NCBI GenBank assembly: GCA_965276005.1
Contig: OZ254962.1
Location: forward strand, 1-64,000
Direction: 5' to 3'
Length of the DNA stretch: 64,000 nt
DNA from: G965232465 sp965276005
Lineage (GTDB): Bacteria > Pseudomonadota > Alphaproteobacteria > JAQWUY01
In this document: piece by piece, positions 53,507 through 62,547 of the stretch
Position numbering within the stretch: position 1 is the first letter of the stretch
How the letters are laid out: each line of letters starts with the position of its first letter
Position numbers and translations under genes: made by a program
Notes under the pieces: generated by a model
Told to the model about the DNA's origin: nothing
The model's database searches: none
What the model saw: only the letters and a program-made list of their open reading frames with translations

Positions 53507-54268
53507 TTAATGGTTTAAAATTTGACTTAGGAACAGCTGGGTACGGTCGTTTTGCGGATTGGTAAAAAACTGTTCTGGGGTGTTGCGTTCGATGATTTCG
53601 CCGCCGTCCATAAAGATAACTTCGTTGGCTACCTTGCGGGCAAAGCCCATTTCGTGGGTAACACACAACATGGTCATACCCTGTTGTGCCAAGTCGATCA
53701 TCACATCCAACACCTCAGAAATCATCTCTGGGTCGAGGGCGGATGTGGGCTCATCGAACAGCATAATGTCCGGATTCATACACAGCGATCGGGCAATGGC
53801 AACCCGTTGTTGTTGTCCGCCGGACAGCTGCCCGGGGTATTTGTCCGCTTGCTGCGGGATTTTGACTCGCTCTAAAAACGCCATAGCGATTTTTTCTGCT
53901 TCGAACTTTGGCAGCTTTTTCACCCAAATCGGAGCAAGAGTGCAATTTTCCAACACCGTCAAATGGGGAAACAGGTTAAAGTGCTGAAAACACATGCCCA
54001 CTTGTTCCCGTACGGCATTTATGGATTTTTGGCTGTCGGTCAATGCCACACCGCCAATGGTTAGCGAGCCTTTTTGAAATTCCTCTAATGCATTGATACA
54101 GCGAATCATTGTCGACTTACCCGATCCAGAAGGTCCGCAAATAACAATCCGTTCGCCTTTTTTGACTGTTAGGTTAATGTCTTTGAGAACATGAAAATCG
54201 CCATACCATTTGTGCAGGGAGTCGATGGTTAAAATGGGGCTATCGTGTTGTGTTGTTGTTTGCGTCAT
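53507..54268 (-). CDS. aapP: General L-amino-acid ABC transporter ATP-binding protein
   Basis: 253 residues from ATG 54268 (MTQTTTQHDSP), with GGAAAG upstream; the frame extends further but overlaps aapM. Walker A GPSGSGKST, signature LSGGQQQRVAIARSL, Walker B IMLFDEPTSALDPE and switch His in CVTHEMGFARKV are intact. GlnQ/AapP-type polar amino-acid family. Drives the AapJQMP importer. Gap of 35 bases after aapM. Confidence 0.93.
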   Translation of the reverse strand: MTQTTTQHDSPILTIDSLHKWYGDFHVLKDINLTVKKGERIVICGPSGSGKSTMIRCINALEEFQKGSLTIGGVALTDSQKSINAVREQVGMCFQHFNLFPHLTVLENCTLAPIWVKKLPKFEAEKIAMAFLERVKIPQQADKYPGQLSGGQQQRVAIARSLCMNPDIMLFDEPTSALDPEMISEVLDVMIDLAQQGMTMLCVTHEMGFARKVANEVIFMDGGEIIERNTPEQFFTNPQNDRTQLFLSQILNH

Positions 54269-54303
54269 GGGTATATCTTTCCGTATTTTTCTGTAATGTG
54301 TGT

Positions 54304-55398
54304 TTAATCGTGGCTGGTTTTGAGTTTGTTTTCCAAATACAACGAATACCGTGCCATACCGTAACAAAATATAAAGAATGTCAAGGCAATAAAGGTGTAT
54401 ACTTCGTTCGACAACCCAATCCATTGTTTGTTGGCAAGTGCCGCCCGTCCCACGCCCAATAAATCAAACATGCCGACAATGATAACCAGTGTGGTATCTT
54501 TAAACAAGCCGATAAAAGTATTGACAATACCGGGGATAGAAATTTTTAGGGCTTGTGGTAAAATAATCAACCGCATCGATTGCCAATATCCCAATCCTAA
54601 GGCACTGGCGGCTTCGAATTGTCCTTTGGGAATGGCTTGTAATCCGCCTCGTACCACTTCGGCGATATAGGCACTGGAAAACATCGTTACTATAAACACG
54701 ATGCGGTATAAATGATCGACCACCACATCGCCCGGCAAGAACAACGGCAACAACACGGTTGCCATAAACAACAGGGTAATCATCGGCACCCCCCGAATGA
54801 GTTCAATAAACATCACACACAATATGCGTACCGCTGGCATATGGCTACGGCGACCTAAGGCAAGCACGATACCCACCGGCAACGACAGCCCAATCCCCAT
54901 AACCCCCAATGTCAGGGTCAGGGTTAAACCGCCTATGTTTTGCGACTCGATCGGTGGCAAGCCCAACCGCCCCAACAACAGCCAAAACGCTATTAGGGGA
55001 AACACCACACTAAATTTTAACAGATGGCGGCGATATGGCATTTTGTCCCACAATATGGGCAGCAAAGCCACAACCAACAACACCCCTGTCAGATTGGGAC
55101 GCCAATATTCTGCGGGCGGATAAAATCCATACAGGTACTGGTGTACCCGCTGCGTAACCACGCCCCAACACGCCCCGCCAGAGGTACACTGTTCTCGGCT
55201 TTTGGTAAAAAAATCCGCATCAAACAGCACCCAATTTAAAGCGATGGGAACATAGTGGTACAACAGATACGCAAAAAACAGGGTCAGCAAACTGTCATAC
55301 CAAGAGGCAAACAGGTTTTTTCGTATCCACACAAACATATTGTACCGTTGTGGCGGCGGTTTTATATGGTCATGGGTAGGGGGGGGGGGCTGTGCCAT
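54304..55398 (-). CDS. aapM: General L-amino-acid ABC transporter permease
   Basis: 364 residues, several membrane helices, with the large periplasmic insert after helix 1 typical of AapM (SREQCTSGGACWGVVTQRVH). HisM-like core ends in EVVRGGLQAIPKGQFEAASALGLGYWQ, the EAA loop that contacts the ATPase. AAGGTAGGA precedes the ATG; 6 bases after aapQ. Confidence 0.93.
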   Translation of the reverse strand: MAQPPPPTHDHIKPPPQRYNMFVWIRKNLFASWYDSLLTLFFAYLLYHYVPIALNWVLFDADFFTKSREQCTSGGACWGVVTQRVHQYLYGFYPPAEYWRPNLTGVLLVVALLPILWDKMPYRRHLLKFSVVFPLIAFWLLLGRLGLPPIESQNIGGLTLTLTLGVMGIGLSLPVGIVLALGRRSHMPAVRILCVMFIELIRGVPMITLLFMATVLLPLFLPGDVVVDHLYRIVFIVTMFSSAYIAEVVRGGLQAIPKGQFEAASALGLGYWQSMRLIILPQALKISIPGIVNTFIGLFKDTTLVIIVGMFDLLGVGRAALANKQWIGLSNEVYTFIALTFFIFCYGMARYSLYLENKLKTSHD

Positions 55399-55404
55399 AC
55401 TGTC

Positions 55405-56556
55405 CTACCTTTCGACAATCTGTACTTGACGATTGACAAAGTTCATAATCGCCGAAATAAGTAAACTTAAAATCAAATAGGTTGCCATGACTATGGCAAT
55501 ACATTCGAGGGCTTGTCCGGTTTGGTTTAGGGTAATGCCACCAATGGTCGCCACCACATCCACATAGCCAATGGCAATCGCCAATGACGAATTTTTCATC
55601 AGGTTTAAATACTGGCTGTTTAGGGGTGGGATAATCACTCGCAACGCTTGCGGTATGATAATCATTTTCATCCGTTGCCCAGCGGTTAGGTTTAACGACA
55701 TCGACGCTTCGTATTGCCCTTTGTCTACGGATTCGATACCAGATCGGACAATTTCTGCAATATTCGACGCCGTATATACGGACAGTCCCATCAGCAAGGC
55801 GATAAATTCTGGTTTTAAGGCAACACCGCCCTTGAAATTAAAGCCTCTCAGTGCCGGCACCGACCAATCCACCGGCTGTCCCAAGACAAAATACACCGCT
55901 AGCGGCAAGCCGATAATGAAAGTGAGACTGACGGTAAATATGGGGCTTTGTTTGCCGGTGGCGTCTTGCATTCTCTTTGCCCGCCGGGTGTAGAGGATTT
56001 TACCTATCACGCCGATACCCAAAGCAATCAAAATGCCCCACGCCAGACTGTGAAATTCTGGCGATGGCACATACATGCCCCGGTTCGACACAAATATGGT
56101 ATCGGCAAGGTTAAGGGCTTTTTTCGGTGACGGCAGCTGCAAAAAAATACCAAAATACCAAATTACAATCCATACCAACACCGGCACATTGCGGGTAAAC
56201 TCCACAATGCAATACACGGTTTTAGACGCCAGCCAGTTGTTCGACAGCCGTAAAATACCCAATAAAAACCCTAGCACCGTTGCCAAAAATATCCCCACTA
56301 CGGATACCAATATAGTATTTAACAAGCCGACAAAATACGCATCGATATGTAGCGAATCGGAACTGTACTGCAAAACGGGTGAATATAAATCATACCCCGC
56401 CCGGGTCCATAAAAAATCGAACCCAGAGGCAATGCCCAGCCGTTCCAAATTGACATTGGCATTGTAGATAAAATACGCAAAACCCACAAACACCAATGCG
56501 ACCAAGCTCACTTGGACGATAACAGCACGGGTTTTTTTGTTGCCTAGATATATCAC
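55405..56556 (-). CDS. aapQ: General L-amino-acid ABC transporter permease
   Basis: 383 residues, the partner of AapM. The start (KTRAVIVQVSLVALVFVGFAYF) and the large periplasmic loop between helices are AapQ-like. The EAA loop appears as EIVRSGIESVDKGQYEASMSL. The gene follows aapJ after a 97-base gap containing a strong terminator-like stem-loop, so permease expression probably depends on read-through. Confidence 0.93.
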   Translation of the reverse strand: MIYLGNKKTRAVIVQVSLVALVFVGFAYFIYNANVNLERLGIASGFDFLWTRAGYDLYSPVLQYSSDSLHIDAYFVGLLNTILVSVVGIFLATVLGFLLGILRLSNNWLASKTVYCIVEFTRNVPVLVWIVIWYFGIFLQLPSPKKALNLADTIFVSNRGMYVPSPEFHSLAWGILIALGIGVIGKILYTRRAKRMQDATGKQSPIFTVSLTFIIGLPLAVYFVLGQPVDWSVPALRGFNFKGGVALKPEFIALLMGLSVYTASNIAEIVRSGIESVDKGQYEASMSLNLTAGQRMKMIIIPQALRVIIPPLNSQYLNLMKNSSLAIAIGYVDVVATIGGITLNQTGQALECIAIVMATYLILSLLISAIMNFVNRQVQIVER

Positions 56557-56611
56557 TTGTCTCTCTCTGGTTGCAGGTGTATATTATACGGTTTTATGCG
56601 ATTTTGCAACC

Positions 56612-56643
56612 AAAAAAAGCAGGGACATTGTCCCTGCTTTTTG
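56612..56643 (-). terminator. Strong stem-loop between aapJ and aapQ
   Basis: AAAAAGCAGGGAC (56614-56626) pairs perfectly with GTCCCTGCTTTTT (56630-56642), 13 bp with a 3-base loop. The minus-strand transcript ends in a run of seven U. Partial termination here would keep AapJ above the membrane subunits. Confidence 0.85.
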
Positions 56644-56653
56644 TTAAGTTCCC

Positions 56654-57655
56654 TTAGCGGAAGGGCGGTACATACAACAGACCCCCTTGTGTCCATAGGG
56701 TATTTACACCACGGGGCAGCCCCGTTAATGCCATTGTACGGTCATAGATTTCTGCAAAGTTACCCACTTGATAAATGATTTGGTAACCAAAATCTGCAGG
56801 AATGCCTAAAAACGCCCCTAATTCCCCTTCGTGTCCCAACAAGCGTAGGATTTCACCGTTTTTCGATGACCTAAAGGAATGTACATTAGCCGAAGTAATG
56901 CCCAATTCTTCCGCAGCGATAATCGCATTTAATGTCCAACGGGCAACATCTCCCCACTGGTTGTCGCCGTGCCGTACCACAGGACCTAAGGGTTCTTTCG
57001 ATACCATTTCGGGCAATACGACCCATGCGTTTGGATTGGGCATCGACGCCTTTACGCCCGCAAGCCCGGTCGCATCGGTTGTAAATACATCACACCGCCC
57101 GGCTTTTAGGGCTTTTAGGGCATCGTCTTGCGTTTCGGTGGTAACCGGCTCATAAGACATGCCTTGTGCTTTAAAATAGTCGGCTAAGTTTAACTCGGTT
57201 GTTGTTCCCGGCTGGATACAAACGGCAGCACCATCAAGCTCGGTGGCAGAAGACACGCCCAATTTGTCACTCACCAAGAAACCTTGACCATCATACCAAG
57301 TCACACCGACAAAATCTAGTCCCAAATCTGTATCACGGGACAAAGTCCAAGTGGTGTTACGGGATAACACATCTATTTCACCAGACTGCAACGAAGTAAA
57401 ACGGTTTTTGGTTGTCAAACCGGTAAACCGTACTTTTTCCGCATCGCCAAAAACCGCCGCCGCCAAAGCCCGACAGTATTCCACATCGATCCCCTGCCAA
57501 CGCCCAGAATCGTCCGTATAAGACAAACCAAATGCCCCTGTGGACACGCCACACTTTAGGTACCCACGGTTTTTTACATCTTGCAAGGTACCCGCCTGTG
57601 CCACACCTGCAGCCCAGATCGTCAACGCACCCAATATCATCCATATTTTTCTCAT
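56654..57655 (-). CDS. aapJ: General L-amino-acid periplasmic binding protein
   Basis: 333 residues with a signal peptide (MRKIWMILGALTIWAAGVAQA). Family 3 solute-binding blocks: LKCGVSTGAFGLSY, GIDVEYCRALAAAVFGD, EIDVLSRNTTWTLSRDT, IQPGTTTELNLADYF, RCDVFTTDATGLAG. Length and composition match AapJ/BztA, the periplasmic receptor for many L-amino acids. First gene of the aapJQMP operon, with a promoter about 110 bases upstream. Confidence 0.94.
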   Translation of the reverse strand: MRKIWMILGALTIWAAGVAQAGTLQDVKNRGYLKCGVSTGAFGLSYTDDSGRWQGIDVEYCRALAAAVFGDAEKVRFTGLTTKNRFTSLQSGEIDVLSRNTTWTLSRDTDLGLDFVGVTWYDGQGFLVSDKLGVSSATELDGAAVCIQPGTTTELNLADYFKAQGMSYEPVTTETQDDALKALKAGRCDVFTTDATGLAGVKASMPNPNAWVVLPEMVSKEPLGPVVRHGDNQWGDVARWTLNAIIAAEELGITSANVHSFRSSKNGEILRLLGHEGELGAFLGIPADFGYQIIYQVGNFAEIYDRTMALTGLPRGVNTLWTQGGLLYVPPFR

Positions 57656-57761
57656 GTTCTATAATCTCCTTCAATCATGATAATCTCGCACATGACACCC
57701 CCTTGTTAACGGTCTGCCATACACACTTACATCATAGCCACAAATACATAGCCATACAAGC

Positions 57762-57789
57762 ATAGTAGAAAAAAAACCAGTTTATGCAA
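57762..57789 (-). promoter_or_regulatory. Promoter of the aap operon
   Basis: Minus strand TTGCAT (57789-57784), 16 bases, TACTAT (57767-57762). The -35 and spacing are the same as at udh. It leaves a leader of about 100 bases. Confidence 0.5.
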
Positions 57790-58179
57790 GTAAAAAATTA
57801 TATTTTTGTATATATCCGCTACAACATACTAGGTGATTTTTTATACATAAAATACCGTTTTAATATGCTAGAGATAGATGGAAACGGTTTTCTATATAGG
57901 GGTTCGACCATATAAATCACTAAATGGTTACAATACAAACAGACTTTAGTAACAGACATTAAAAACATACGGTTACAAAATAATACAGAAATAATATGTA
58001 TGAAAAATTTGGTACAAATTGCGAATCGCTTTTATAACATATGTGCGATAGGCACATTCGAAACGATGTCGAATTGCCTTGCACCAAATGATATTGAGAA
58101 ACACTCTAAATCGGTATTGTATTTTTTTTGTAGTATGCTACTATTTTAATATACGGTAGTTTAGATATTAGGAACACAG
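57790..58179 (+). other. AT-rich intergenic region between aapJ and the SorC-type regulator
   Basis: 390 bases with no gene. An imperfect dyad TGGAAACGGTTTTCTA (57879-57894) resembles a LacI-type operator. AGGA at 58170-58173 is the ribosome site for the TTG start at 58180. Confidence 0.4.
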
Positions 58180-59133
58180 TTGGATAACAATCCTTTATTG
58201 CATAACAAACGCTTAAACGATGCCGCTCGTGCTGGGTGGTTGTATTATGTCGCCCAAAATTCTCAGGACGAAGTGGCAAAAATTATGGCTATATCCCGTC
58301 CGTCTGCACAGCGGTTGATTGCCTTGTCTGTACAGCAAAATCTTATTAGTTTTCGCCTTAATCACCCAACGGAAAACGGATTGCAATTAGCGGAAAAAAT
58401 ACAGGCAAAGTACGGGTTATCATATTGTGAAGTCACCTTAACGGACCCCACTTCGGACGATCCGGCACTGGGCATCGCAGAGGTTGCCGCCGATGTTATC
58501 GAAAAGTATTTACATGCGAAACAACCGAAAACTATTGCTCTTGGCACTGGTAAAGAAATTAAGCGAGCGGTGGATATACTGCCCCCCATATACTGCCCGC
58601 ACCACCGCATAATTGCTTTGGTCGGCAGTATGGCACCCGATGGCAGTGCCAATGTAAACGACCCTATCATGCGTATTGGCGATTTAACCCAAGCCCCCCG
58701 TCACCCGCTGTCGATTCCCGTATTCGCCTCCAGCAAACAAGAACGGGACATTTTAATTGCCCAAGCCCCCATACAAAAAAATTATGCTCTTGCTTTATCC
58801 GCAGATGTGGCGTTTATTGGCATTGGCGAACTAAACGACAATCCGCCCGTGCTAGAAGACGGATTTTTAACCAAAAGCGAATTAAAACAATTACAACACG
58901 CCGGTGCGGTTGGGGAAATTTTGGGGCGGGCGTACGATAAAAAGGGTACATTCCTACAGGGTTTAACCAATGACCGGGTGTCCAGTGTAGAATTTCCCCG
59001 TCCTTTGCCGCTGCCGGTTATCGGTGTGGCACGGGGCAAGAATAAACTGCGAGCCATTCGAGCGTGCCTAAAAGGCAAATGGGTTTCTGGGCTGATTACC
59101 GATGAAGCCACCGCAACACAGCTGTTAAAATGA
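58180..59133 (+). CDS. SorC/DeoR-like sugar-binding transcriptional regulator
   Basis: 317 residues from TTG 58180, chosen for the AGGA 7 bases upstream. N-terminal helix-turn-helix (YYVAQNSQDEVAKIMAISRP then SAQRLIALSVQQNLI) and a C-terminal sugar-binding domain with IALGTGKEIKRAV and VAFIGIGEL, as in SorC-family regulators such as SmoC. It precedes a polyol ABC importer on the same strand, with an operator-like palindrome between them, so it is likely the local regulator and responds to a sugar phosphate or polyol. A stem CAAGATTT/AAATCTTG (59153-59178) lies just after the stop. Confidence 0.88.
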   Translation: MDNNPLLHNKRLNDAARAGWLYYVAQNSQDEVAKIMAISRPSAQRLIALSVQQNLISFRLNHPTENGLQLAEKIQAKYGLSYCEVTLTDPTSDDPALGIAEVAADVIEKYLHAKQPKTIALGTGKEIKRAVDILPPIYCPHHRIIALVGSMAPDGSANVNDPIMRIGDLTQAPRHPLSIPVFASSKQERDILIAQAPIQKNYALALSADVAFIGIGELNDNPPVLEDGFLTKSELKQLQHAGAVGEILGRAYDKKGTFLQGLTNDRVSSVEFPRPLPLPVIGVARGKNKLRAIRACLKGKWVSGLITDEATATQLLK

Positions 59134-59229
59134 GTTTTTGTTGTTAAACAGCCAAGATTTCCAGACTGATAAATCTTGCTAAAAACTGAAAATAGCCCGC
59201 ACAATCATTGCTATAATATGGGCTATACA

Positions 59230-59264
59230 TGCAAAATATGCACGCTTGATATGTGCATATTGCA
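59230..59264 (+). promoter_or_regulatory. Inverted-repeat operator of the polyol transport operon
   Basis: Arms TGCAAAATATGCAC (59230-59243) and GTGCATATTGCA (59253-59264) face each other around 9 bases; a further TGCAAAATATG direct copy overlaps the right arm. It sits 10 bases before the -35 and 165 bases before the binding-protein gene, where a SorC-type tetramer could bind. Confidence 0.6.
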
Positions 59265-59273
59265 AAATATGAC

Positions 59274-59302
59274 TTGACAGTACACATAACATGTGCGAAT
59301 AT
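59274..59302 (+). promoter_or_regulatory. Promoter of the polyol transport operon
   Basis: TTGACA (59274-59279), 17 bases, GAATAT (59297-59302); with 18-19 bases the -10 would read AATATA or ATATAT. The leader to ATG 59395 is about 85 bases, with AAGGAGAG as ribosome site. Confidence 0.55.
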
Positions 59303-59394
59303 ATGTTTATATGGTGAGTATATATTCACACCACACCGTGTAAACATACACCAAACACGGTGACATTTTTAACAATGACAAGGAGAGAACCACT

Positions 59395-60708
59395 ATGTTT
59401 AAAAAACTACACAGTATATTGATATTTGCAATGGTTGCAGCTATGGGGGCGGGGCATGCTCTGGCGGAAAAAATCACTATTGCCACAGTAAACAATGGGG
59501 ATATGATTCGCATGCAAAAACTTACCGCTACATTTACTAAAAAGTATCCCGGGATCGAAGTCGAATGGGTCACATTGGAAGAAAATATTTTACGGCAACG
59601 GGTTACCACTGACATCGCCACTAAGGGGGGACAGTACGATATTATCACCATCGGTACATACGAAGTCCCCATTTGGGGCAAACGAGGCTGGTTGCAATCG
59701 TTAAATGATTTGCCTGCATCGTATGATGTGGATGATTTATTGCCCGCTATTCGCAACGGTTTAACAGTCGATGGCAATCTGTATGCGTCGCCGTTTTATG
59801 GGGAGAGTTCGATGATTATGTACCGTACTGACCTGATGAAAAAAGCCGGCTTAACCATGCCCAAAGCCCCCACATGGGACTTTGTTGCCAACGCTGCCCG
59901 GGCGATGACCGATCGCTCGAGGGGCATTGCTGGTATTTGCCTGCGAGGCAAAGCCGGTTGGGGCGAAAATATGGCATTTTTGACCGCTACAGCAAATGCG
60001 TTCGGGGCAAAATGGTTCGACATGAATTGGCAGCCACAGTTCGACCAAAAACCTTGGCGGGATACTTTGAATTTTTATGTAAACTTAATGAAAGATGCGG
60101 GACCAAAAGGGGCATCTTCGAACGGCTTTAACGAAAACTTAGCCCTGTTCCAAACCGGTAAATGTGGTATGTGGATCGATGCAACGGTGGCGGCATCGTT
60201 TGTAACCAACCCCAAAGACAGCCAAGTCGCCGATAAAGTGGGATTTGCACTGGCACCAGATACGGGGCTAGGCAAACGCTCGAACTGGCTGTGGGCGTGG
60301 AGCTTGGCTATTCCCGCAAGTTCACAAAAATCCGCTGCGGCAAAGACATTTATCGCATGGGCGACCTCTAAGGGGTACTTGCAATTGGTGGCATCAAAAC
60401 AAGGGTGGCGTAATGTCCCCCCCGGCACTCGTAAATCGCTGTATGCCAATCCAGAATACGCAAAAGTGCCATTTGCCCAATTGACACTGGACAGCATCAA
60501 CGCTGCCGACCCCACCAACCCCACTGTCGATAGGGTGCCATATGTGGGCGTACAGTTTGTGGCAATCCCTGAATTTCAAGGTATAGCAACAACGGTAGGA
60601 CAGCACTTCTCTGCCGCCTTAGCCGGCAAAATATCGGTCGATGACGCCTTGAGAAACGCCCAACGGGCAACCTTAAGAACCATGAAAAAAGCCGGCTATA
60701 TCAAATAG
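59395..60708 (+). CDS. smoE: Polyol-type ABC transporter substrate-binding protein
   Basis: 437 residues with a signal peptide (to GHALA). Family 1 solute-binding fold: KITIATVNNGDMIRMQKLTA, YDIITIGTYEVPIWGKRGWL, LYASPFYGESSMIMYRTDLM, GKCGMWIDATVAASFV, NWLWAWSLAIPASSQKSAAA. It resembles the sorbitol/mannitol binding protein SmoE/MtlE of alphaproteobacteria. Followed by a stem-loop and then the two permeases. Confidence 0.88.
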   Translation: MFKKLHSILIFAMVAAMGAGHALAEKITIATVNNGDMIRMQKLTATFTKKYPGIEVEWVTLEENILRQRVTTDIATKGGQYDIITIGTYEVPIWGKRGWLQSLNDLPASYDVDDLLPAIRNGLTVDGNLYASPFYGESSMIMYRTDLMKKAGLTMPKAPTWDFVANAARAMTDRSRGIAGICLRGKAGWGENMAFLTATANAFGAKWFDMNWQPQFDQKPWRDTLNFYVNLMKDAGPKGASSNGFNENLALFQTGKCGMWIDATVAASFVTNPKDSQVADKVGFALAPDTGLGKRSNWLWAWSLAIPASSQKSAAAKTFIAWATSKGYLQLVASKQGWRNVPPGTRKSLYANPEYAKVPFAQLTLDSINAADPTNPTVDRVPYVGVQFVAIPEFQGIATTVGQHFSAALAGKISVDDALRNAQRATLRTMKKAGYIK

Positions 60709-60732
60709 ACCTTGCGTTTCATCCACAGGGTA

Positions 60733-60767
60733 ACAGGGGAGAATGGGGTTTTCACATTCTTTCCTGT
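60733..60767 (+). promoter_or_regulatory. Intercistronic stem-loop after the binding-protein gene
   Basis: ACAGGGGAGAATG (60733-60745) pairs with CATTCTTTCCTGT (60755-60767) over 13 bp with two G-U pairs and a 9-base loop. No T-run follows, so it is probably an mRNA-stabilising element rather than a terminator. Confidence 0.65.
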
Positions 60768-60818
60768 CATATTTCAAAATGTGATATTATGTGTAAGACA
60801 TGTGAGAAAGAACAGGGT

Positions 60819-61691
60819 ATGGCAAGCAAAAATGTAAAAATAATAGGGCGGTTTATGATGGCACCATCGGTTATTTTACTGTTGGGGTGGATGGTTGTGC
60901 CGTTGTCGATGACTTTATGGTTTTCGTTTCAAAATTACAATTTACTATCGCCGGGCACGCAACAGTTTATCGGCTTTATGAATTATCAATTTTTTGTGAC
61001 TGACCCTGCATTTTTTACCGCATTAGGCAATACTTTCATATTGGTTATGGGGGTGTTGTGTATCACTATTATCGGGGGTATTGGGCTTGCCATATTGCTG
61101 GATCAACCGATGTTTGGACGGGGTATTGTACGGATGATGATGATTGCTCCGTTTTTGGTTATGCCCACTGTGTCCGCACTGGTGTGGAAAAATATGTTTA
61201 TGAACCCTGTAAACGGTTTGTTTGCCCATATAGCGGTGTTTTTCGGCGGCGAGTCGTTCGACTTCTTTGCCCATGCCCCTTTGTTGTCGATTATCATTAT
61301 TGTCGCATGGCAATGGCTGCCGTTTGCCACCTTGATATTTTTAACCGCTTTACAGTCCTTAGACACACAACAGATCGAGGCGGCAAAAATGGACGGTGCC
61401 AGAAAAGGGCATCGGTTGTACCATATTATTTTGCCCCACTTGGCATCGGCTGTTACGGTGGTTATTTTGATTCAAACCATATTTTTACTGTCTATATTTG
61501 CAGAAATTTTGGTAACCACAAACGGCGGTCCGGGGTATGCTTCGACAAATATTACCTACTTGGTATACGCCCAATCGCTGTTGCAGTTTGATGTGGGCGG
61601 CGGCTCCGCAGGCGGTATTATTGCGGTGATACTAGCAAATATTGTCGCCGTATTTTTAATGCGGATGATTGGCAACAATTTGGAGGTGTAA
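60819..61691 (+). CDS. smoF: Polyol-type ABC transporter permease (first)
   Basis: 290 residues from ATG 60819 (MASKNVKIIGRFMMAPSV); an in-frame ATG at 60789 has a poorer ribosome site. Six membrane helices, MalF/UgpA-type, with the EAA loop QQIEAAKMDGARKGHRLYHI. It forms the channel with the next permease, which starts directly at its stop. Confidence 0.9.
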   Translation: MASKNVKIIGRFMMAPSVILLLGWMVVPLSMTLWFSFQNYNLLSPGTQQFIGFMNYQFFVTDPAFFTALGNTFILVMGVLCITIIGGIGLAILLDQPMFGRGIVRMMMIAPFLVMPTVSALVWKNMFMNPVNGLFAHIAVFFGGESFDFFAHAPLLSIIIIVAWQWLPFATLIFLTALQSLDTQQIEAAKMDGARKGHRLYHIILPHLASAVTVVILIQTIFLLSIFAEILVTTNGGPGYASTNITYLVYAQSLLQFDVGGGSAGGIIAVILANIVAVFLMRMIGNNLEV

Positions 61692-62537
61692 ATGACACAA
61701 AATCCCCATGGTTATAAACGCAAAATGCGGGCGAAAATATGTATCACCATCTGTGCATGGACAATAGGATTGGTGCTGGTATTTCCCGTCATTTGGACGG
61801 TGTTAACCAGTTTTAAGAGCGAAGCAGAAGCGGTCGCCAGTCCGCCTGTGATTTTATTTTTCGACTGGACACTGGAAAACTATGCGGAGGTACAGAGCCG
61901 ATCCAATTACCTACACCACTTTTGGAATTCGATGGTATTGTCGTTGGGGTCGACTCTTTTGGGGTTGCTGATTGCCATTCCCAGTGCGTGGTCTTGTGCG
62001 TTTGTTGCCAGCCGCCGTACCAAACATATTTTAATGTGGATGCTATCGACAAAAATGTTGCCGCCGGTGGGGGTGCTTATTCCGATTTATCTGTTGTTTC
62101 GGGAACTGCAGCTGCTCGATACGCACATAGGATTGGTGATAGTACTTACTTTACTCAATTTGCCTATTATTATTTGGATGTTGTACACATATTTTAAGGA
62201 AATCCCCAGTGAAATCCTCGAAGCCTGCCGTATGGATGGGGCGAATTTATGGCGAGAAATTGTTTATGTGTTGACGCCTATTGCCGTACCGGGGATAGCA
62301 TCGACCATGTTGTTAAACATTATTTTGGCGTGGAACGAGGCATTTTGGACATTGAATTTGACCGCTGTTGATGCCGCCCCGCTCACCGCCTTTATTGCCA
62401 GCTACTCCAGTCCGGAGGGGCTGTTTTATGCAAAATTATCCGCCGCATCGACAATGGCAATTGCCCCGATTTTGGCTATGGGGTGGTTTAGTCAAAAGCA
62501 ACTGGTGCGGGGATTGACATTCGGTGCGGTAAAATAG
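61692..62537 (+). CDS. smoG: Polyol-type ABC transporter permease (second)
   Basis: 281 residues, MalG-type, six helices, EAA loop SEILEACRMDGANLWREIVY. GGAGGTGTAA spans the previous stop and supplies its ribosome site, so translation is coupled. The ATPase gene begins 10 bases after its stop. Confidence 0.92.
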   Translation: MTQNPHGYKRKMRAKICITICAWTIGLVLVFPVIWTVLTSFKSEAEAVASPPVILFFDWTLENYAEVQSRSNYLHHFWNSMVLSLGSTLLGLLIAIPSAWSCAFVASRRTKHILMWMLSTKMLPPVGVLIPIYLLFRELQLLDTHIGLVIVLTLLNLPIIIWMLYTYFKEIPSEILEACRMDGANLWREIVYVLTPIAVPGIASTMLLNIILAWNEAFWTLNLTAVDAAPLTAFIASYSSPEGLFYAKLSAASTMAIAPILAMGWFSQKQLVRGLTFGAVK

Positions 62538-62547
62538 GAGACAGACA

